Part shown: positions 62,435 through 64,000 of the stretch, piece after piece
Layout of the letters: every line of letters starts with the position of its first letter
How positions within the stretch are numbered: the first letter of the stretch is position 1
Origin: Lamellibrachia satsuma
Taxonomy: Eukaryota > Annelida > Polychaeta > Sabellida > Siboglinidae
Direction of reading: 5' to 3'
Length of the DNA stretch: 64,000 nt
Assembly (NCBI GenBank): GCA_033239005.1
Contig: BSQZ01000060.1
Coordinates: 1,758,501 to 1,822,500, forward strand
The notes under the pieces: model-generated
The model's database searches: none
Seen by the model: the letters and a program-made list of their open reading frames with translations, nothing else
What the model was told of the DNA's origin: nothing
Translations under genes and position numbers: made by a program

Positions 62435-62574
62435 GTATATATATATATACATACATACATACATACATATATACATACATATATACATACATATAGACAC
62501 CTGTATATCTGTGAGATATGTGTCTATATACAATGCTAGACATACATTGCTAAACTTTTCTTGTATATCATAGA
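62149..62574. mobile_element. Large palindrome with (TA)n centre, probable foldback/MITE element
   Basis: The left arm (62149-62259: ACAAGAAAAGTTTAGCAATG, TATGTCTAGCATTGTATATA, CAGGTGTCTATATG) is almost the exact reverse complement of the right arm (62463-62574). The centre is (TA)n and TATG/TATAC repeats. The arms are about 110 bp. It carries no coding sequence. Confidence 0.88.
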
Positions 62575-62638
62575 TCACAAGTACATCATAGATCACAAGT
62601 ATATCATAGATCACGAGTATATCGTAGATCACAAGTTA
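62575..62638. repeat. 17-bp tandem repeat, about 4 copies
   Basis: ATATCATAGATCACAAGT variants follow the right end of the palindrome directly. Confidence 0.88.
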
Positions 62639-62683
62639 ATTTCTTGTATCTACTACCAGCTCGGTGATTCACAATAGCACCAG

Positions 62684-62757
62684 CATGTCAGAGCAACGAG
62701 TCTGGTGAAGTGTGTAAACATGTCAGAGGGACGTGTCCGGTGAAGCATGTAAACATG
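62684..62757. repeat. About 37-bp tandem duplication
   Basis: CATGTCAGAGCAACGAGTCT and CATGTCAGAGGGACGTGTCC start two copies, both continuing GGTGAAG and GTAAACATG. Confidence 0.8.
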
Positions 62758-63289
62758 CACAGATTGTCACCAACACTAGAGGCACAATAACAGTATTACT
62801 GAAAAACAGATGTACCAAGCACTGAGTGGAAACATGGTCAGGCATGAAATATATAGAGCCTCATGCGGTAAAACAAACATCAGAAAATACAGATACCCAA
62901 CAACAATTCTTGCTCATACCTGTGTACATATTTCATGTTTGGCAAAGACCAAACAGTTTTCTGAAGTCACAAAGCCATAAAAGTGTTAGAATTGTATAAC
63001 AATATGTTCGCCAAAGCAAATTAAATATATAAATAAAAATGGTTTCATCAACTAGTAATTGTCGAGGAATGTTAAAAAATGTTCACTGCGACACTGTTTC
63101 ATTTAAAATGTATTAGTATTTGTAACATCTCTGTTGGTTAAAAAAATTATCCAAACAAGTGTGTTACTATCGTGACCAGAGTTGCGACAGTGATAGACAG
63201 AGAAGGAAACTTCTGGTAGAGGGAGATAAGCGAGGCTATCGAAATTAGGGAGCTGTACGAAGAGGTAAACAAGGTGGCGGCTACAACAT

Positions 63290-63695
63290 TCCAGCTACAA
63301 CATGGAACTGCTGTCAAGTGACAAATAACATCCAGGTCACATGACACCAGACAACAGCTAATTTGAACAATCAATGAATGGAACAAATTATCTACATATT
63401 GTATAAATGCTATCAGCGTGAATATGTTTAAAAACAAAGTTGACACATATCTCAGGGCGGGTTACACATAGATGTGGACTCTCGATAAGCTAATGGCGTA
63501 CTTGTCCACTTGCCATCTGTGCCTTTGGCTGGGGTGGCAAATCTTGTTCAATCTTGTATTAAAAAATATTAAGAGATGAAAGGCTGTGATGTTATGACCC
63601 TGGTCAACCTGATTTTCCTGGAGCTGCTGTCATGTGACAATAAACATCAAGGTCACATGACACTAGCTCATTCGAATGCTGATGAATGAACCGCA
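63290..63695 (+). mobile_element. LINE family A tail flanked by a duplicated segment
   Basis: 63365-63560 matches the LINE A 3' end on the plus strand (GAATATGTTTAAAAACAAAG, TTGACACATATCTCAG, GGACTCTCGATAAGC, GTCCACTTGCCATCTG, GGTGGCAAATCTTG). The sequences on either side are diverged copies of each other: ACTGCTGTCAAGTGACAAAT with GGTCACATGACACCAG at 63305-63357, and GCTGCTGTCATGTGACAATA with GGTCACATGACACTAG at 63622-63667. Confidence 0.75.
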
Positions 63696-63887
63696 AAGGT
63701 TTCGAAAGCTCCGTAGAGCAGTACCAGTATTTAGACAGCTATCAAATTTATTTTCAATACGCATGTAACAGAATGCGGAGTCAACTTACACACAAACATG
63801 CCACAAAACACGTACCTCCAGCAGAAGACCACTCTGTTCAATTGATGTGATTTTTGTGTTAAACGTGTTTAAGGACGAGTGCCTCGT

Positions 63888-63964
63888 AACACAGTAATAT
63901 TCACACAGCAATGACACTAACACAGCAGTAATATTCACACAGCAATGACACTAACACAGCAGCG
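63888..63964. repeat. 34/35-bp tandem duplication
   Basis: GTAATATTCACACAGCAATG followed by ACACTAACACAGCA occurs twice near the right edge. Confidence 0.88.
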
Positions 63965-64000
63965 AGTTTTCATGAATCACTGAGGAAAGTTTCGTTTCAT

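Noticed and set aside
62041..62543. Tyr/Ile-rich frames of 93-139 codons on both strands
   Set aside because: They are translation of TA/TATG repeats in the palindrome.

Overview
This is nuclear DNA of an animal. The genes are split by many GT-AG introns, and proteins assembled across the exons are clear orthologues of bilaterian genes. LINE, SINE, piggyBac-like and palindromic MITE-like elements fill much of the rest. The gene set and AT-rich, minisatellite-rich sequence suggest a marine invertebrate, perhaps a lophotrochozoan such as a mollusc; the sequence alone does not prove the phylum.

Layout. (1) 492-16410, minus strand: the first 11 coding exons of SPT5 (SUPT5H), with the C-terminal half off the left edge. 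Its introns hold a LINE tail, a TTAA-flanked piggyBac-like element, a palindromic MITE, a THAP-like remnant, a CR1/L2-like LINE and several minisatellites. (2) 16410-23069: shared upstream region of two divergent genes, with ETS and CRE motifs, a TIR transposon carrying a nested LINE fragment, and dispersed repeats. (3) 23069-36022, plus strand: a complete 13-exon ZC3H4 orthologue (about 1210 codons, frame kept across every junction), then a 3' UTR to about 37.2-37.4 kb. (4) 37.6-50.4 kb: almost 13 kb of nearly continuous tandem repeats in three main families (32, 33 and 42/43 bp). The last lies between the endonuclease start and the reverse transcriptase of one LINE. (5) 50.5-54 kb: LINE remainder and two more minisatellites. 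(6) 55010-61328, minus strand: a complete six-exon TRAF6 orthologue (about 574 codons). (7) 61.3-64 kb: TRAF6 upstream region with a large TA-cored palindrome and repeat fragments.

Gene logic. SPT5 (elongation factor DSIF) and ZC3H4 (restrictor of non-productive transcription) both act on RNA polymerase II and are divided head to head here. TRAF6 is an innate-immune E3 ligase with no evident functional link to them.

The most unusual signal is the placement of minisatellites. Seven intronic arrays lie within about 65 bp upstream of a 3' splice site, in all three genes, and none that I found lies within 100 bp downstream of a 5' splice site. In one SPT5 intron every 37-bp unit carries a perfect TACTAAC branch-point heptamer on the transcribed strand. 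In one TRAF6 intron every unit carries a copy of the pyrimidine tract but lacks the terminal AG. Several other arrays have clearly grown out of transposon sequence.
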